A stretch of DNA of 64,000 bases from Cephalotus follicularis (GCA_001972305.1 BDDD01002058.1:1-64000), one strand, 5' to 3'; shown: positions 10,862 through 23,948, counted from the stretch's first letter. Translations and numbers: made by a program. The notes: generated by a model from the letters alone, not told the origin.

Positions 10862-12143
10862 TGTTGACGATTTAGTCTCAATCTTAGTTTTGATGATAAC
10901 ATATTTGCATTTAACAAGTTTACTTGATGTGCAAGAAAATACAAGTTCAATACCAAAGCAAAAATACCATCTGTAGAAGAAGACATCGACTTTCAAGGAA
11001 TAACATCGACGTCCGTACAGGAAGACATCGACTCCTTTAAAGAAGACATCGACGCCTTTCATGCCAGAAGTTACAGGACAATTTGGAGTAAAGACATCGA
11101 TGTTTATCAGTAAAGACATCGACGTCCGTACGAAAGAAGTCGATCCCTATCTTAAAGACATCGACGGCTTTAGGTGCCAAAGTTACAGGACAATTTGGAG
11201 TGAAGACATCGATGCTTATCAGTAAAGACATCGATGTCCATACGAAAGACATCGACGCCTTTCAATAGACATCGACGCCTTTCTAGAGCTACCTGCATTT
11301 CCCAGAAAATACATCGACTCCCACAGAAGAAGACGATGTGATGTTCAAAGATTCAAATCCTGGAGTTTTTCCAGAAATGACATCGACGCCTTTAAAAAGA
11401 CATCGATGTCTTTTTAAATGAACAAGACCCGGGAAACATGGAACGGCTAGTACGAGCACTTCCAACGGCTATCAACTATAAAGACATCGACGCCTTTTCT
11501 AAAGAAGTCGACGTCTTTATGTCAGCAGAAGACAAATTCAAAGATTGCAACAACACATTATTAAATCAAAAGCTTCCATGATTTATGCAACGGCTACAAA
11601 TCTTTTATGGCTATAAAAGGAAGATTGAAACCTAAAAAGAATAACAACAATTCAGAATTATTCACATCAATCACACAACATCAAGAGAAATATCAAATTC
11701 AAGCATACTTGTGTAAAAAGCTCAAAGTGCTCTATATTGCCCTACAAAGCTTCTAAGCTTTATTCTTTGAGATTTTCAGAGTGTTTCATATTGAGAGCTG
11801 GATTATTCATATCAACCTATTTGAGAGGTTATTTTGTAAACACTTTCAATTACTTGTAAAAGAGGAGAATCCTCTAAGGCTTTGAGGTCAAAGTTTTGTG
11901 ATTGAGGTCAATCACGAATTTGCGAGGTGTAACGAATTGCTGCCTTAATCAATTCGAGATAGTGGAAACTCAAGGAGCTCCCTTGGGAAAAGTGGACGTA
12001 GGCAAGAGTTAGCCGAACCACTCTAAATTCGGAGAAGTTTTTCTATCCCTTCACTATTTACTTTGAAAGTTTTTAATTTCCCGATTTTACTTAAATATTC
12101 AATTCACCCCCCCTCTTGTATATTGCAAGAGTGTTTTATTTCA
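10862..12143 (+). repeat. P 3' LTR with a class-A TCGA array
   Basis: It starts TGTTGACGATTTAGTC and ends TTTTATTTCA, matching M's 5' LTR in reverse. From about 10980 to 11520 it contains some twenty palindrome units of the type AAAGACATCGACGTCTTT. Several neighbours are 20-22 bp apart. An ACCCCCCCT tract near its end (about 12107) corresponds to the 21-G run in M. Confidence 0.85.
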
Positions 12144-12413
12144 GTACCCTAAAGCGCAGACGCTTGAATCTGGGCGTCGACGGTTTGAGTGTTTCTTCAA
12201 CTTCTCCAAACGCTTCACCGGTAGACGCTTAGGCCCTTGTCTCGACTGCCTCTTAAAGCGCTGACGGTTTAACCTTGGGCGTCGACAGTCTGACCTGAAT
12301 CTGCAGAATTCTTGCTGTTTTGCTTATTTCATGGCATTCTTGCACATCAAGAAACTTTGTTAAACACAAATATGTTATCATCAAAACTTAGGATTGAGAC
12401 ATAAATGTCAACA
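12144..12413 (-). repeat. N: 5' end of a minus-strand Sirevirus LTR, truncated
   Basis: Read on the minus strand it starts TGTTGACATTTATGTCTC then TTTTGATGATAACATATTTG, the Sirevirus LTR start also seen in P and M. It is cut after about 270 bp, at the end of P. Unlike P and M it carries class-B palindromes (GCGTCGACGG, AAGCGCTGACGGTTT) instead of class A. The right edge abuts pararetrovirus sequence. Confidence 0.75.
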
Positions 12414-13579
12414 ATTATAAACCAACTAATTCAATTTGCCCCAAATCATTAGTAAACTTAACAAAAGGAGAAACAACAATAATGAAATGTGTAACAAATG
12501 ATTCAAATATTTTAGTTCCCCAAAAGATTAAATGGATTGATATAAATATTCCTGAGGATTGGTCCATACAATCCGATACTATTGCTCCCAGTCATGAAAA
12601 TATTGAAAATACTTCCTTACATTCAATAACTCAAAATGATGAAGGTTTAGTAAAAATTATGTTTGATAAAACTATCAAAACTCATTCTACTTTAGAAGAC
12701 TTAAAAGAAAATTTTAATTACTTAGACATTTGTGATGAAAATTTAGATAAAAATTATCATCAATTTCAACCACATAAAGCCTCAACCTCTAGTGTCAGAT
12801 CAGAAAAACTAAATTATTTTGATACCAAAAATAAATTATTAGAAATTTCAAGTCAGTCAAGTATTTTAAAAGGAATTTATACTCAATATGATCTTAAAAA
12901 TTCTCAAAATAACTCTTAAGAGATTAATGAACCCATTTCTCCCACATATTCTGAAATGAAACCCCCTTCTCAATTAATGACAATAATAATTGATGAACCT
13001 TTTGAAATTAATACCGATCTAATAAGAAAAGATTTTCTTCAAGAAAAATATTTACGGAAAAGATACAGATTCTTTAAAAAATATTCTGAGACTGAACAAA
13101 ATAATATTTGAACAACGTGGTATGAGTACATGATTAAAATCAAAGCTCATGTTATGTTTTTCGATTATTTAAAAATTTACATCAACCAACAAGAAAATAA
13201 AAAATATTTTGAAGAAGAAAATTTAGAAGAAAAAATCATAGAAAATAAAACATTGAAAACAGAAAAAGATAAAGAAGATTCTGAGAAAATTAAAATAAAA
13301 AATGTTACACCAGAAATTCAACATAATGAAAAACAAACAATTGGTATGATTAATACTGAAAAACAAAAAGAATCTAGTCTATTATTACAATTAGCTGATA
13401 AAATTGATAATCCAGAACTTAAAAAAGAATATTTATTAAAATTAAAATATTTAATAATGAATGAACCTACAACATCAACAAATCAACCTTACACTTCACA
13501 AAAAATATTTCAAAGATTTAATACACCATCACAAAACTGAACTTTACAGGATTTACAAAAACAAATCAAAGAAACTAAA
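12414..13579 (+). pseudogene. Endogenous pararetrovirus piece 1 (upstream coding region, degraded)
   Basis: AT-rich + strand coding sequence in three frame segments (12482-12919, then a stretch to a stop near 13110, then 13130-13540), broken by stops. It contains WIDINIPEDWSIQ, a Lys/Glu-rich stretch, and LLQLADKIDNPELKKEYLLKL. Placed upstream of the protease piece (23949-24431), it fits the region between movement protein and protease of a Caulimoviridae polyprotein, petuvirus- or florendovirus-like. This rests on motif style and order. Y interrupts it at 13579 with TSD CTAAA. It is not functional. Confidence 0.65.
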
Positions 13580-16542
13580 TGTCACACCCCGTTATTTCCA
13601 TTCCATTAAAGACAACATATGTGGTGATATCAGTTATAAGATAATAATCCAACATTCTACATTTAACGAATTCGTTAACATAAGCGGAAGCATTCATAAA
13701 CTGGATTACATAAAATTTTATCCGCACGCATCTCATACTACGTGCATATTCAAAACCAACAATAATCCTTTTACATAAAGAAAGTAAAACAACAACAACG
13801 AAGTGTGATCTTTCAATACAATACAAACAAAACGAATAAAAACCTTAACAAGAAATAGAAGCTCTCCAATAAGCTTCAGCCGCACTTCTCGAATGCCTTC
13901 ACTTAATATGAAATTGTAGGGGTTAGCCGTTGTCCTCACTTCGCTAAGTGGGAATAATGCATGAGAAGGAATATATAAATGCAACATGCATGACATTTTA
14001 TTTTTTTTAAAATAACATATTTAAGTATTTCAATACATAAGCAATCATGCCAAGTATCCATAGACAATACAATTCAAGAATACCGCACAAGGGTAAAATC
14101 AATCCATACTATGGTTGGGTGACACATGTCGCTAACTCCTAGCACTAACTGCGCACCACCTAACTATCACCTTACACTCCGAAGATGATAGATCAAGTAA
14201 CATTTACTACCGGCGTTAGCGGGCAGTTTAACAAATAAGATCTGCAAGGCAGATAAGTTTGGGTGAATACTCTAGCCAACTCCTGGCACCTAGGATCACC
14301 TCCGTAGCCAGTGACCTCTGCCATCACTCGACTAACGGCATTAAGCATAGACAAAGAATTCAATCAATTCAATAACAATATCACATATATAATGTATGCA
14401 ATATAGTAGTAGTTTTCTTTAGAAACATTTAACATTTCAATAACTGTGCATCTCCTTGGAGGAAATAGTATTCAATACGGTAATGATGCCTCTCTTGGAG
14501 GAAAATCAGAAATCATTAGGTTTCATTTGAAAATGATAGTTGAAATCATTAATTTTGCATATAGCACTTAGTAGGTTCAATCTTTTGAAGTAAGAGAACA
14601 ATAATGTTTATGAACACTCAAACTAGTATATATTAATTATAACAGTAGCATATACAGCAAAATAGTAAGGACAACAGCAATTCAAGGATTCAATAAGGTC
14701 ATTAGCATACTATAATCATTCTTGCACAACTCCCACAAGGAGTGCATACGTTGTTTAATTTCTCAAATGTAATTATATAAGGCCAGGATTGACTGTCACA
14801 ATCATCCCATATGGAGGCCAGGGTAATTACATTCAATTTAATGCTTAAACAGTACCTATATCAGAAATTTATCTTAGGACAGTCGGCTGTTCTCAAGAAC
14901 AGTCGGCTGTTTTGATTTAGTAGTAGACTGATTTGATTAAGTAGTCGACTGTCGTGAAGAACAGTCGACTGCTTTGCCCAGAATTTGACAGCCAGTAACA
15001 GGGCATGCATATTCAAGGTCCAAAATACTAACTCAACCACACATGCAATCAAACAGGAAATTATCCACACATGATATGCACATTATATCTTCGAAAACAT
15101 GTCAGTACCCCTACCTTAAACGCTATCCCGAAATCAATTTCGATTGATTTCTCTCTGTAGTGTCCAAGTCCTTCAACAAACTCAATCTTCCAATCTCAGT
15201 AGGAATTTATCTATACCATTACATGTTCGAAGGTTCAGACATTTAACCAGCAAGTTTAACTAATTATCCAGTTACAATTTACTACTCCATCGGCAGCCTA
15301 TCAACAAATCCATTAAGTCTCACTTTCACATTTTTAAACAACTTCTCATTTCATCTTAATTTTCAGGTTTAATCATTCGTACTCATGTCAACAGTGGATA
15401 TATATTACTAATATTAGTACGTTTAATCCACTAACAACCTAATATCCAACTAGTAGCTCATCATTAGCTCATAAGTTTCAACTCTTATTGAACCATTTAC
15501 CATTTCTATCTCAATTCAAACTTATTAACTCTTAATCAGGTTGACAGTGGTTATTATACTTAGATTCAGTAACTTAACTATCATCCTTATAACCATGGCA
15601 ATGAATTCGGATTAGGGACTTACCAGGAAAATCAAAGCTTCCAAGTCTCTTTGAACACTCAAATCCTCAAAATGCAACTCCACCGAATCTTCAGCAAGAG
15701 CCCCTCTATCCTTAGTGTTTCTAACTCTCAAAACACTCAGGCAGCCTCTGTTTATAAGGGAAAAAGTATTCACAATCCCGTTTTCAGTTATTAACTCTCC
15801 ATTCAACACTTCCTATTTCTCTCTCTCTCATGTTCACTTCTCTCTCACTCTTTTCTTCTCCCAGTTTCTGTCTTGCAGGTTGCAGGTCTGCAGAGTACAT
15901 GCAAGGCACTCTTCTTGCATGTTATGGCAGCTGCTGACTCGCATAACACTTGTCCCTCATGCAATGCCACAGTTCTGTCTCACATGCATGCACAGACACA
16001 TGTTCTGTGCCGTTCCAGTCGACTGTGTAGGAAGTCTAGAGGGGGGGTGAATAGACTTATAAAAATTAATCTAGCAAATATACCACTAATTTAAAATAAA
16101 TACACAAACACACAATGCGGAAAGTAAAGAGTGTAGGGTTTAGAAGCCGGCTGGAATTGCCTGTACCTGCATACACAGCCTTGGCACAACTTTGGACACA
16201 AGATAAAGTGAGTAAATGCATTTGTAACTTAAGGAATTTATGCATAGAAGTAATATACGTTTGTTAATCATCAAAATAACATGTGATAAACAAATAATCG
16301 GGGTGGCAAAGGCCAACAGACTGTATTCACTTGGCAGTCTACTATCCACTCCTCGCATCAACCAGTCGACTGTTCCCCTGTGACAGTCGGCTGTCGATGG
16401 CTGATTTTTGGTTATTTAGGTTTATTCCCTTAGTTAAATTCACAACCACAATCAATATAACAATTGGACATTAAATTCAAGTAAGTTCATATTTTATTCA
16501 TCAAGAGTACAATATACACGGATTGAAATTGCGGTTATTACA
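13580..16542 (-). repeat. Y 3' LTR (left copy), carrying a 293-bp insertion
   Basis: It matches the right LTR throughout except for the insertion at 16026-16318. It contains class-C palindromes AACAGTCGACTGTT: TCG(A/G) cores at 14883, 14903, 14945, 14965, and at 16366 and 16387. The dyad GGTTAGCC ... CGCTAAG lies near 13920-13950. Confidence 0.95.
16026..16318. mobile_element. Small solo LTR, 293 bp
   Basis: The segment is absent from the right LTR of Y, begins TGTAGGAAGTCTAG, ends GGCCAACA, and has the 5-bp duplication GACTG on both sides (16021-16025, 16319-16323). A GAGGGGGGGTGAATAG tract near one end resembles, on the minus strand, the CACCCCCCC end of copia LTRs. It is too short to code and may come from a terminal-repeat-in-miniature (TRIM) type element. 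Confidence 0.8.
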
Positions 16543-16562
16543 TTCCCCTCTCCTTAAAAAAT
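16543..16562 (-). other. Y polypurine tract
   Basis: On the minus strand, TTTTTTAAGGAGAGGGGAA immediately precedes the LTR start TGTAATAACC and follows TCGGGGACGAAAT, as in other plant gypsy elements. Confidence 0.85.
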
Positions 16563-16581
16563 TTCGTCCCCGAATTTAGCT

Positions 16582-17792
16582 TTACATTCCAAATAAGTGA
16601 GGAAATGTCTCCATCATTTCGTCTTCACGCTTCCACATAGCTTCCTCTGCTCCGTGAAAACGCCACAGTACTTTTACCATAGGAATAGTCTTATTCCTCA
16701 GCACCTTCTCCATTCGATCCACTATCTTCGTCGGCCTTTCTTCATACGACAATTTATTACTGATGAATCCATGGTTGTAGCTCAATATGTGAGATGGGTC
16801 AGGTACGTATTTCCGTAACATGGAAACATGAAATACATTATGCATATTCGACAACTGGGCGGTAGTGCAATCTGATATGCCACATCCCCCACTCTTTCCA
16901 GAATCTCATAGGGTCCAATATACCTTGGAGCCAACTTCCCCTTGAGGCCAAAACGGTGTATCCCTTTCGAAGGCGAGATCTTCAGGAAAACATGATCTCC
17001 CTTTTCTAATTCTAGCTTCCTCCTCTTGACGTCGACGTAACTCTTTTGCCGGCTCTGGGCAGCTAGCAGTCTCTTCTTGATTATTTCCAATTCATCAGTA
17101 GTCTCTTATACCAAGTCTGGTCCCAACACTTGTCTCTCACCTACCTCGTCCCAGCAAATAGGCGATCTACACTTTCTCCCATACAAGGCTTCATAGGGAG
17201 CCATTCCATTGCCGGTGTGAAAACTGTTGTTGTAGGAGAACTCAATCAGTGCCAGATGATCCTCCCAACTCCCAGTAAAATCAATCATGCAAGCTCGCAA
17301 CCTATCCTCCAGAGTCTGGATGGTACGCTCGGACTGTCCGTCGGTCTGTGGGTGGAACGCAGTGCTGAAGTTCAATGTTGTTCCCATCGCTGCTTGGAAC
17401 TTCTTCCAGAACCTCGAAGTGAACCTAGCATCTCGGTCACAAACAATACTGACTGGCACTCCATGCAAACTCACTATCTCCCGGATATACAATCGAGCAA
17501 GTTTCTCGATAGAATACGTCATGTTCATTGGAAGAAAGTGAGCGGACTTAGTGAGCCTGTCCACTACAACCCACACTGCTTCGTGCTGATTCCTTGACCT
17601 TGGTAATCTCGACACGAAGTCCATGGTCACATGCTCCCATTTCCACTTAACCACTGGCAACGATTGTAGCAATCCCGCAGGTTTCTGATGTTCATCCTTC
17701 ACTCTCTGACAGGTCAAACATCTTGCTACGTATTCAGCAATCTCTCTTTTCATACCACTCCACCAGTAGTTCTTTTTCATGTCATGCCACAT
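16582..17792 (-). pseudogene. Y integrase with chromodomain-like C-terminus, broken
   Basis: The integrase core shows CLTCQRVK (zinc-binding end), TMDFVSRLPRS, the catalytic Asp of CDRDARFTSRFW, and HPQTDGQSERTIQTLE with the catalytic Glu. Then come YGRKCRSPICW, the [14 protein letters not shown] motif, [16 protein letters not shown], and a VKVLWRFHGAEEAMW segment typical of Tekay chromodomain ends. An in-frame stop sits at 17106-17108, and one base is missing near 16860. The enzyme would insert element DNA, and the chromodomain would guide it to chromatin. Confidence 0.9.
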
Positions 17793-17885
17793 CTTGGAAC
17801 TTCCAGGGTGAACATTGTATTTTGACTTGTGGGCTTGTTGCAGTAGTTAATTTCTGATGCTCTCGTCATCCGTAACACATATCCT

Positions 17886-19511
17886 TCATCGGAACCTCAA
17901 TATGCCATCATTATGAATGGAGAATTCAGAATCAGTGACTAGGTTCTCATGAATACTCCATAACTCAGTGTCACTACATTGAACAGTCAGAATACGCTCC
18001 AGAAGTTCCTGTTGTGCTCTCAGATTTGCCACAATAACTCCTCGGGAAACCATGAACGGATTCCATCTCTGAAATTCCTCCAATAGCTTCCACTGTGAAA
18101 CCATTGTGCCAGCAATCATTGCCTTGCGACTCAGCGCATCCGCCACTACATTCGCCTTTCCCGGGTGGTATTGAATGTTGCAGTTGTAGTCATTAAAGAA
18201 TTCCACCCATCGTCTCTGTCTCATGTTGAGCTCATTCTGGGAAAACAAATACTTTAAACTTTTATGGTCAGTAAAGATCTCAAATTGAGCACCATAGAGG
18301 TAGTGCCTCCATTTATGCAAAGCAAACACTATGGCTGCCAACTCAAGATCGTGTACGGGATAGTTTTCTTTGTACGGTTTTAACTTCCTCGATGCGTATG
18401 CAATCACCCTACCATGTTGCATAAGAACACATCCCAATCCTTTCCCAGAAGCATCAGTATAGACAGTAAAACCCTTATTACCCTCTGGTAATGCCAACAT
18501 TGGCGCTGAAATCAACCGACTCTTCAACTCTTGGAAACTTTCCTCACAGGAATCATCCCACACAAAACTTGACTTCTTCTGAGTCAACTGTGTCAATGGT
18601 GTGGCAAGCTTCGAAAACCATTTGATGAAGCTTCGATAGTATCCAGCCAATCCCAAGAAACTACGAACCTCAGTAACGTTTCTCGGCTTGGGCCAATCAA
18701 TAATACTTTCTATCTTCGAAGGATCCACCGACAATCCTTCACTCAATACTATGTGACCTAGGAAAGTCACATGATCCAGCCAAAATTCGTACTTGTTGAA
18801 TTTGGCGTATAGCTGTTCCTTCCGTAGTGTCTTCAATACAATTCTCAAGTGATGCATGTGTTCCTCAATGCTCTTCGAATAAATCAGGATGTCATCTAGG
18901 AATATAACGACAAACTGGTCAAGATAGGGCTGGAACACTTTGTTCATCAGACACATAAAGGTTGCAGGAGCATTTGTCAAACCAAACGACAGTATTAGAA
19001 ATTCGTAATGCCCATATCTGGTTCGAAATGCGGTCTTCTCCACATCACCTTCTCTGATCCTCAATTGATGATAACCTGTTCTCAGGTCAAGTTTGGAGAA
19101 TACAGTAGAGCCTTGCAATTGGTCGAAAAACTCCTCAATATGTGGCAGAGGATACTTGTTCTTCAACGTTACCTGATTTAGCAACCTGTAATCGACGCAT
19201 AACCGCATCGATCCATCTTTCTTTTTCACAAACAAGAACGGTGCTCCCCAAGGTGACACACTCGGTCTGATAAAGCCCTTATCAAGGTAATCCTGCAATT
19301 GAATCTTCAACTCCTTCAGTTCGGCAGGAGCCATTCGGTACGGTGCTTTGGATATAGGAGCAGTCCTAGGCAATAGTTCAATGCTGAACTCTATATCTCT
19401 CTTCGGTGGCAACGAAGTGAGATCATTCGAAAATACATCAGGAAATTCACATACAACAGGGACTTGTTCAATACTAGGTGTACCTTTCGTATGATCAATC
19501 ACATACGCCAA
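17886..19511 (-). pseudogene. Y reverse transcriptase-RNase H
   Basis: One open stretch of 541 codons covers the end of the protease linker and the whole RT and RNase H. Motifs in order: [61 protein letters not shown], catalytic FLDD (18891-18902), [17 protein letters not shown], RNase [20 protein letters not shown] and [13 protein letters not shown], then [14 protein letters not shown]. It is in frame with the protease upstream (one TAG at 19542-19544) and with integrase downstream (stops at 17886-17888 and near 17846). Confidence 0.93.
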
Positions 19512-19541
19512 ATAGCCTTCACATCCTTGCTTTAGATACTT

Positions 19542-20156
19542 CTATGCTCGAGTATATGAAATGATCAGAGCAGAATCATTCTTCTCTTCGATAAACTTGC
19601 ACTCAGTCCCATCTTGAAGATAAAATGTCATCATCTTGTTGTAGCAATCAACACAAGCATAATGAGCATACAGCCAGTCCATCCCCAGGATCACATTGAA
19701 ATCCCAGATAGGCAATACTATCAAGTCAGCAGATAACTGAATCCCGGCTACCGTGATTTCACAATCTTTCATTATGGTGTCAGATGGAAGACAAGTACCC
19801 GCAGGAGTACTAACCTCCAATACATAAGGTAATCTAGAAGTAACACCATGCAAGTTGCAAGCAAATTCAGATGCAATGAATGAATGTGTCGCACCAGGGT
19901 CAATCAACACATGAGCTAGTATGCCAGATATAAAAATGGTGCCTCCCACAACAGTAGTAGATTCTGGCACATCATCTCTAGATAAGGTGTAGACCCTACC
20001 TTTCACAATCCCTTTCGCGGTGTCCTTCTGCGGTTGAGCAGCCGCAACACTACCACTCGCACCAGCACTTCCCTGTTGGCCGCGTGCCTGATCCCTCATC
20101 ATTGGACAACAATTCAGCATATGATCTTGTGAACCACACCTCAAGCATTTCCCCAT
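19542..20156 (-). pseudogene. Y zinc knuckle and aspartic protease
   Basis: It starts with the nucleocapsid CCHC knuckle (CLRCGSQDHMLNCC), then a linker, then the retropepsin motif VLIDPGATHSFI and the second conserved patch ILGMDWL. This is the normal gag-protease join of gypsy elements. The piece is in frame with gag upstream, separated from it by two stops, and with RT downstream. Confidence 0.9.
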
Positions 20157-20336
20157 CTTTTTCCAGCACTCAGTCTCATCATGGTTTTGACGACCACAAA
20201 AAGTACATCCACCCGAATTCTGTTGACTGCTTCGGCTAGGAGTCCTTGATCATGAGTTACTACGTCGAGAACCTCCTTGCCCCCGGTTACCAGACTTTGA
20301 CGATTTAGCAGGATTATTACTCCCTTGCCCCTGTGA

Positions 20337-21127
20337 CTATGTGGCCCTCGATTGATTAGTATGAGACCGTTCCGCTCTCCTTTCATTAGCATCGGCTTCC
20401 AGAACCATCGCCCTTTCAGTAATATCTACAAAAGAGGTCAGCTGCAACATTAACAGTTTAGATTGGATATCAGGTCGAAGGCCTTTTAGGAACCTTCGGA
20501 TCATTCTCGATTCACCCTCCAGAAGATAAGGTGTATGTCTTTCCGGCTCCACAAATCTAGTCTGGTACTGAGCTACCGTCATGTCCCATTGGCGTAACTC
20601 CATCAGTTCGGTCTCCCTCCGGTCACGTTCTTTCTGTGGCACATAAGTTGTAAGGAAATCAGACTGAAATTTGTCCCAAGTCCTGTCAAGTCCACGAGAT
20701 TCCCACTTTGCTTCAGTCCTTTCCCACCAATAAGTAGCCTCGCCCCATAAGCGGTATATAGAAAAGTTGAGTTTCTGCTCATCAGTGCACTCCAAAACAG
20801 CAAATATTTTCTCCAAGTCTCTAATCCACTGCTCGGCCACAGTAGCATTCAGTTCACCATTGAAAATCGGACGATTCTGTCTCATGAACAGCTCCAAATC
20901 TCTGCCAAATCCTCCTGTATGACAAGCTTCATGAGCATGCTGATAGGCCCGGTTAGCCTCGTACATCTGCCGTATCTGTTCCATGTTCGCTGCATTGGCT
21001 TGAATCTACTGCTGGAAAAGATCGACCATGCGGTAATATTACTCCTCTCTTCTTGCACTAGAGGAATATTCACTCCTTCATTTGCTGGCTCGTGCACTGG
21101 CGGTGCTGACTCCTTCATTGGCTCCAT
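20337..21127 (-). pseudogene. Y gag (capsid)
   Basis: The capsid region includes FMRQNRPIFNGELNATVAEQWI and WERTEAKWES, followed by FLTTYVPQKERD and FLKGLRPDIQSKL, a normal plant gypsy gag. The true start lies near MEPMKESAPPVHEP (21127), but a frameshift near 21000-21040 and a TAG near 21010 separate it from the main frame. A further stop ends the frame at 20337. Capsid would form the particle around element RNA. Confidence 0.88.
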
Positions 21128-21245
21128 GCCTTCCTCTTCTACCTCTTCGAAGATCCATTCGGTTTCCTATATGGAATGACATAATCATTAGGAAACAAGT
21201 CACTTAATTTCCAAGTAACTTATCCCAGCAAGCACATATGGAATA

Positions 21246-21258
21246 TGCTCTGATACCA
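21246..21258 (-). other. Y primer-binding site
   Basis: On the minus strand TGGTATCAGAGCA follows the LTR end after four bases; perfect initiator-Met tRNA type. Confidence 0.9.
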
Positions 21259-21262
21259 TGCT

Positions 21263-23948
21263 TGTCACACCCCGTTATTTCCATTCCATTAAAGACAACA
21301 TATGTGGTGATATCAGATATAGGATAATAATCCAACATTCAACATTTAACGAAATCGTTAACATAAGGGGAAGCATTCATAAACTGGATTACATAAAAAA
21401 TTATCCGCACGCATCCCATACTGCCTGCATATTCAAAACCAACAATAATCCTTTTACATAAGGAAAGTAAAACAACAACAACGGAGTGTGATCTTTCAAT
21501 ACAATACAAACAAAACGAATAACAACCTTAACAAGAAATAGAAGCTCTCCAATAAGCTTCAGCCGCACTTCCCGAACACCTTCGCTTAATTTGAAATTGT
21601 AGGGGTTAGCCGTTGTCCTCACTTCGCTAAATAGGAATAATGCATGAGAAGGAATATATAAAGGCAACATGTATGACATTTTATTTTTTTAAAAATAACA
21701 TATTTAAGTATTCCAATATATAAGTAATCATGCTAAGTGGCCATAGACAAAACAATTCAAGAATACCGCACAAGGGTAAAATCAATCCATACTATGGTTG
21801 GGTGACACATGTCGCTAACTCCTAGCACCAACTGCGCACCACCTAACTATCACCTTACACTCCGAAGATGATAGATCAGGTAACATTTACTGTCGGCGTT
21901 AGCGGGCAGTTTAACAAATATGCTCTGCAAGGCAGATAAGTTTAGGTGAACACTCTAGCCAACTCCTGGAACCTAGGATCACCTCCGTAATCAGTGACCT
22001 CTGCCATCACTCCACTAAAGGCATTAAGCATAGACAAACAATTCAATCAATTCAATAACAATATCACATATATAATGTATGCAATATAGTAGTAGTTTTC
22101 TTTAGAAACATTTAACATTTCAATAACTGTGCATCTCCTTGGAGGAAACAGTATTCAATACGGTAGTGATGCCTCTTTTGGAGGAAAATCAGAAATCATT
22201 AGGTTTCATTTGAAAATGATAGTTGAAATCATTAATTGTGCATATAGCACTTAGTAGGTTCAATCTTTTGAAGTAAGAGAACAATAGTGTTTATGAACAC
22301 TCAAACAAGTATATATTAATTGTAACAGTAGCATATACAGCAAAATAGTAACGATAGCAGCAATTCAAGGATTCAATAAGGTCAGTAGCATACCATAATA
22401 ATTCTTGCACAACTCTCACAAGGAGTGCATACGTTGTTTAATTTCTGAAATGTAATTATATAAGGCCAGGATTGACTGTCACAATCATTCCATATGGAGG
22501 CCAGGGTAATTACATTCAATTTAAGGCCTAAACAGTACCTATATCAGAAATTTATCTCAGGACAGTCGGTTGTTCTCAAGAACAGTCGGCTGTTTTGATT
22601 TAGTAGCCGACTGTTTGTTCTTAACAGTCCACTGGTTTGATTAAGTAGTCGACTGTCGTGAAAAACAGTCGACTGCTTTGCCCTGAATTTGACAGGCAGT
22701 AACAGGGCATGCATATTCAAGGTCCAAAATACTAACTAAACCACACATGCAATCAAACAGGAAATTATCCACACATGATATGCACAATATATCTTTGAAA
22801 ACATGTCAGTACCCCTACCTTAAACGCTATCCCGAAATCAATTTGGATTGATTTCTCTCTGTAGTGTCCAAGTCCTTCAACCAACTCAATCTTCCAATCT
22901 CAGCAGAAATTTATCTATACCATTACATGTTCGAAGGTTCAGATATTTAACCAGCTAGTTTAGCTAATTATCCAGTTACAATTTACTACTCCATCGGCAG
23001 CCTATCAACAATTCCATTAAGTCTCACTTTCACATTTTTAAACAACTTCTCATTTCATCTTAATTTCCAGGTTTAATCATTCGTACTCATGTCAACAGTG
23101 GATATATATTAATAACATTAGTACGTTTAATCCACTAACAACCAAATATTCAACTAGTAGCTCATCATTAGCTCATAAGTTTCAACTCTTACTGAACCAT
23201 TTACCATTTCTATCTCAATTCAAACTTATTAACTCTTAATTAGGTTGACAGTGGTTATTATACTTAGATTCAGTAACTTAACTATCATCCTTATAACCAT
23301 GGCAACGAATTCGGATTAGGGACTTACCAGGAAAATCAAAGCTTCCAAGTCTCTTTGAACACTCAAATCCTCAAAATGCAACTCCACCGACTCTCCAGCA
23401 AGAGCCCCTCTATCCTTAGTGTTTCTAACACTCAAAACACTCAGGCAGCCTCTGTTTATAAGGGAAAAAGTATTCACAATCCCGTTTTCGGTTATTAACT
23501 TTCCATTCAACACTTCCTCTTTCTCTCTCTCACATGTTCACTTCTCTCTCATTCTTTTCTTCTTCCAATTTCTGTCTTGCAGGTTGCAGGTCTACAGAGT
23601 ACATGCAAGGCACTCTTCTTGCATGTTATGGTAGCTGCTGACTCGCATAAAACTTTTCCCTCATGCAATGCCACAGTTCTGTCTCACATGGATGCACAGA
23701 CACCTGTTCTGTGCCATTCCAGTCGATTGTATTCACTTGGCAGTCGACTGTACACTCATCGCATCAACCAGTCGACTGCTCCCCTGTGACAGTCGGCTAT
23801 CGATGGCTGATTTTTGGTTATTTAGATTTATTCCCTCAGTTAAATTCACAACCACAATCAATATAACAATTAGACATTAAATTCAAGTGAGTGCACATTT
23901 TATTCATCAAGAGTACAATATACACGGATTGAAATTGCGGTTATTACA
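21263..23948 (-). repeat. Y 5' LTR (right copy)
   Basis: It matches the left LTR without the 293-bp insertion. Between 22565 and 22675 six class-C units follow each other with cores at 22565, 22585, 22607, 22628, 22649 and 22669. Further pairs lie at 23723/23744 and 23772/23793. The GGTTAGCC...GCTAA dyad lies near 21605-21635. Confidence 0.95.

Larger units (their letters stand above)
6249..12143 (+). mobile_element. P: 5'-truncated Sirevirus-type Ty1/copia element
   Basis: It holds the end of integrase, reverse transcriptase and RNase H, then a second gene, a 3' untranslated region with several polypurine tracts, and a complete 3' LTR (10862-12143). Order RT-RNaseH on a copia pol, an extra post-pol gene, repeated AAGGGGGAG tracts and an LTR starting TGTTGACG followed by TTTTGATGATAACA are marks of the Sirevirus (SIRE/Maximus) lineage. 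Its 5' LTR, gag, protease and most of integrase are missing; the left junction is with the G1 LTR at 6248/6249. Confidence 0.85.
13580..23948 (-). mobile_element. Y: complete minus-strand Ty3/gypsy element, Tekay-like chromovirus
   Basis: Two matching LTRs (13580-16542 and 21263-23948) begin TGTCACACCCCG and end GGTTATTACA. Target duplication CTAAA lies at 13575-13579 and 23949-23953. On the minus strand the order is LTR, primer site, gag, protease, RT-RNase H, integrase with a C-terminal chromodomain-like segment, polypurine tract, LTR. Gene order and the C-terminal [16 protein letters not shown] motif point to the Tekay (Del) chromovirus clade. Gag and pol share one frame apart from single-base frameshifts and several stops, so it is dead. 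It split the pararetrovirus. Confidence 0.95.

Noticed and set aside
10811..11252. Minus-strand frames in the P LTR encoding repeated DVFT-like peptides
   Set aside because: Same cause: translation of the TCGA array within the LTR.
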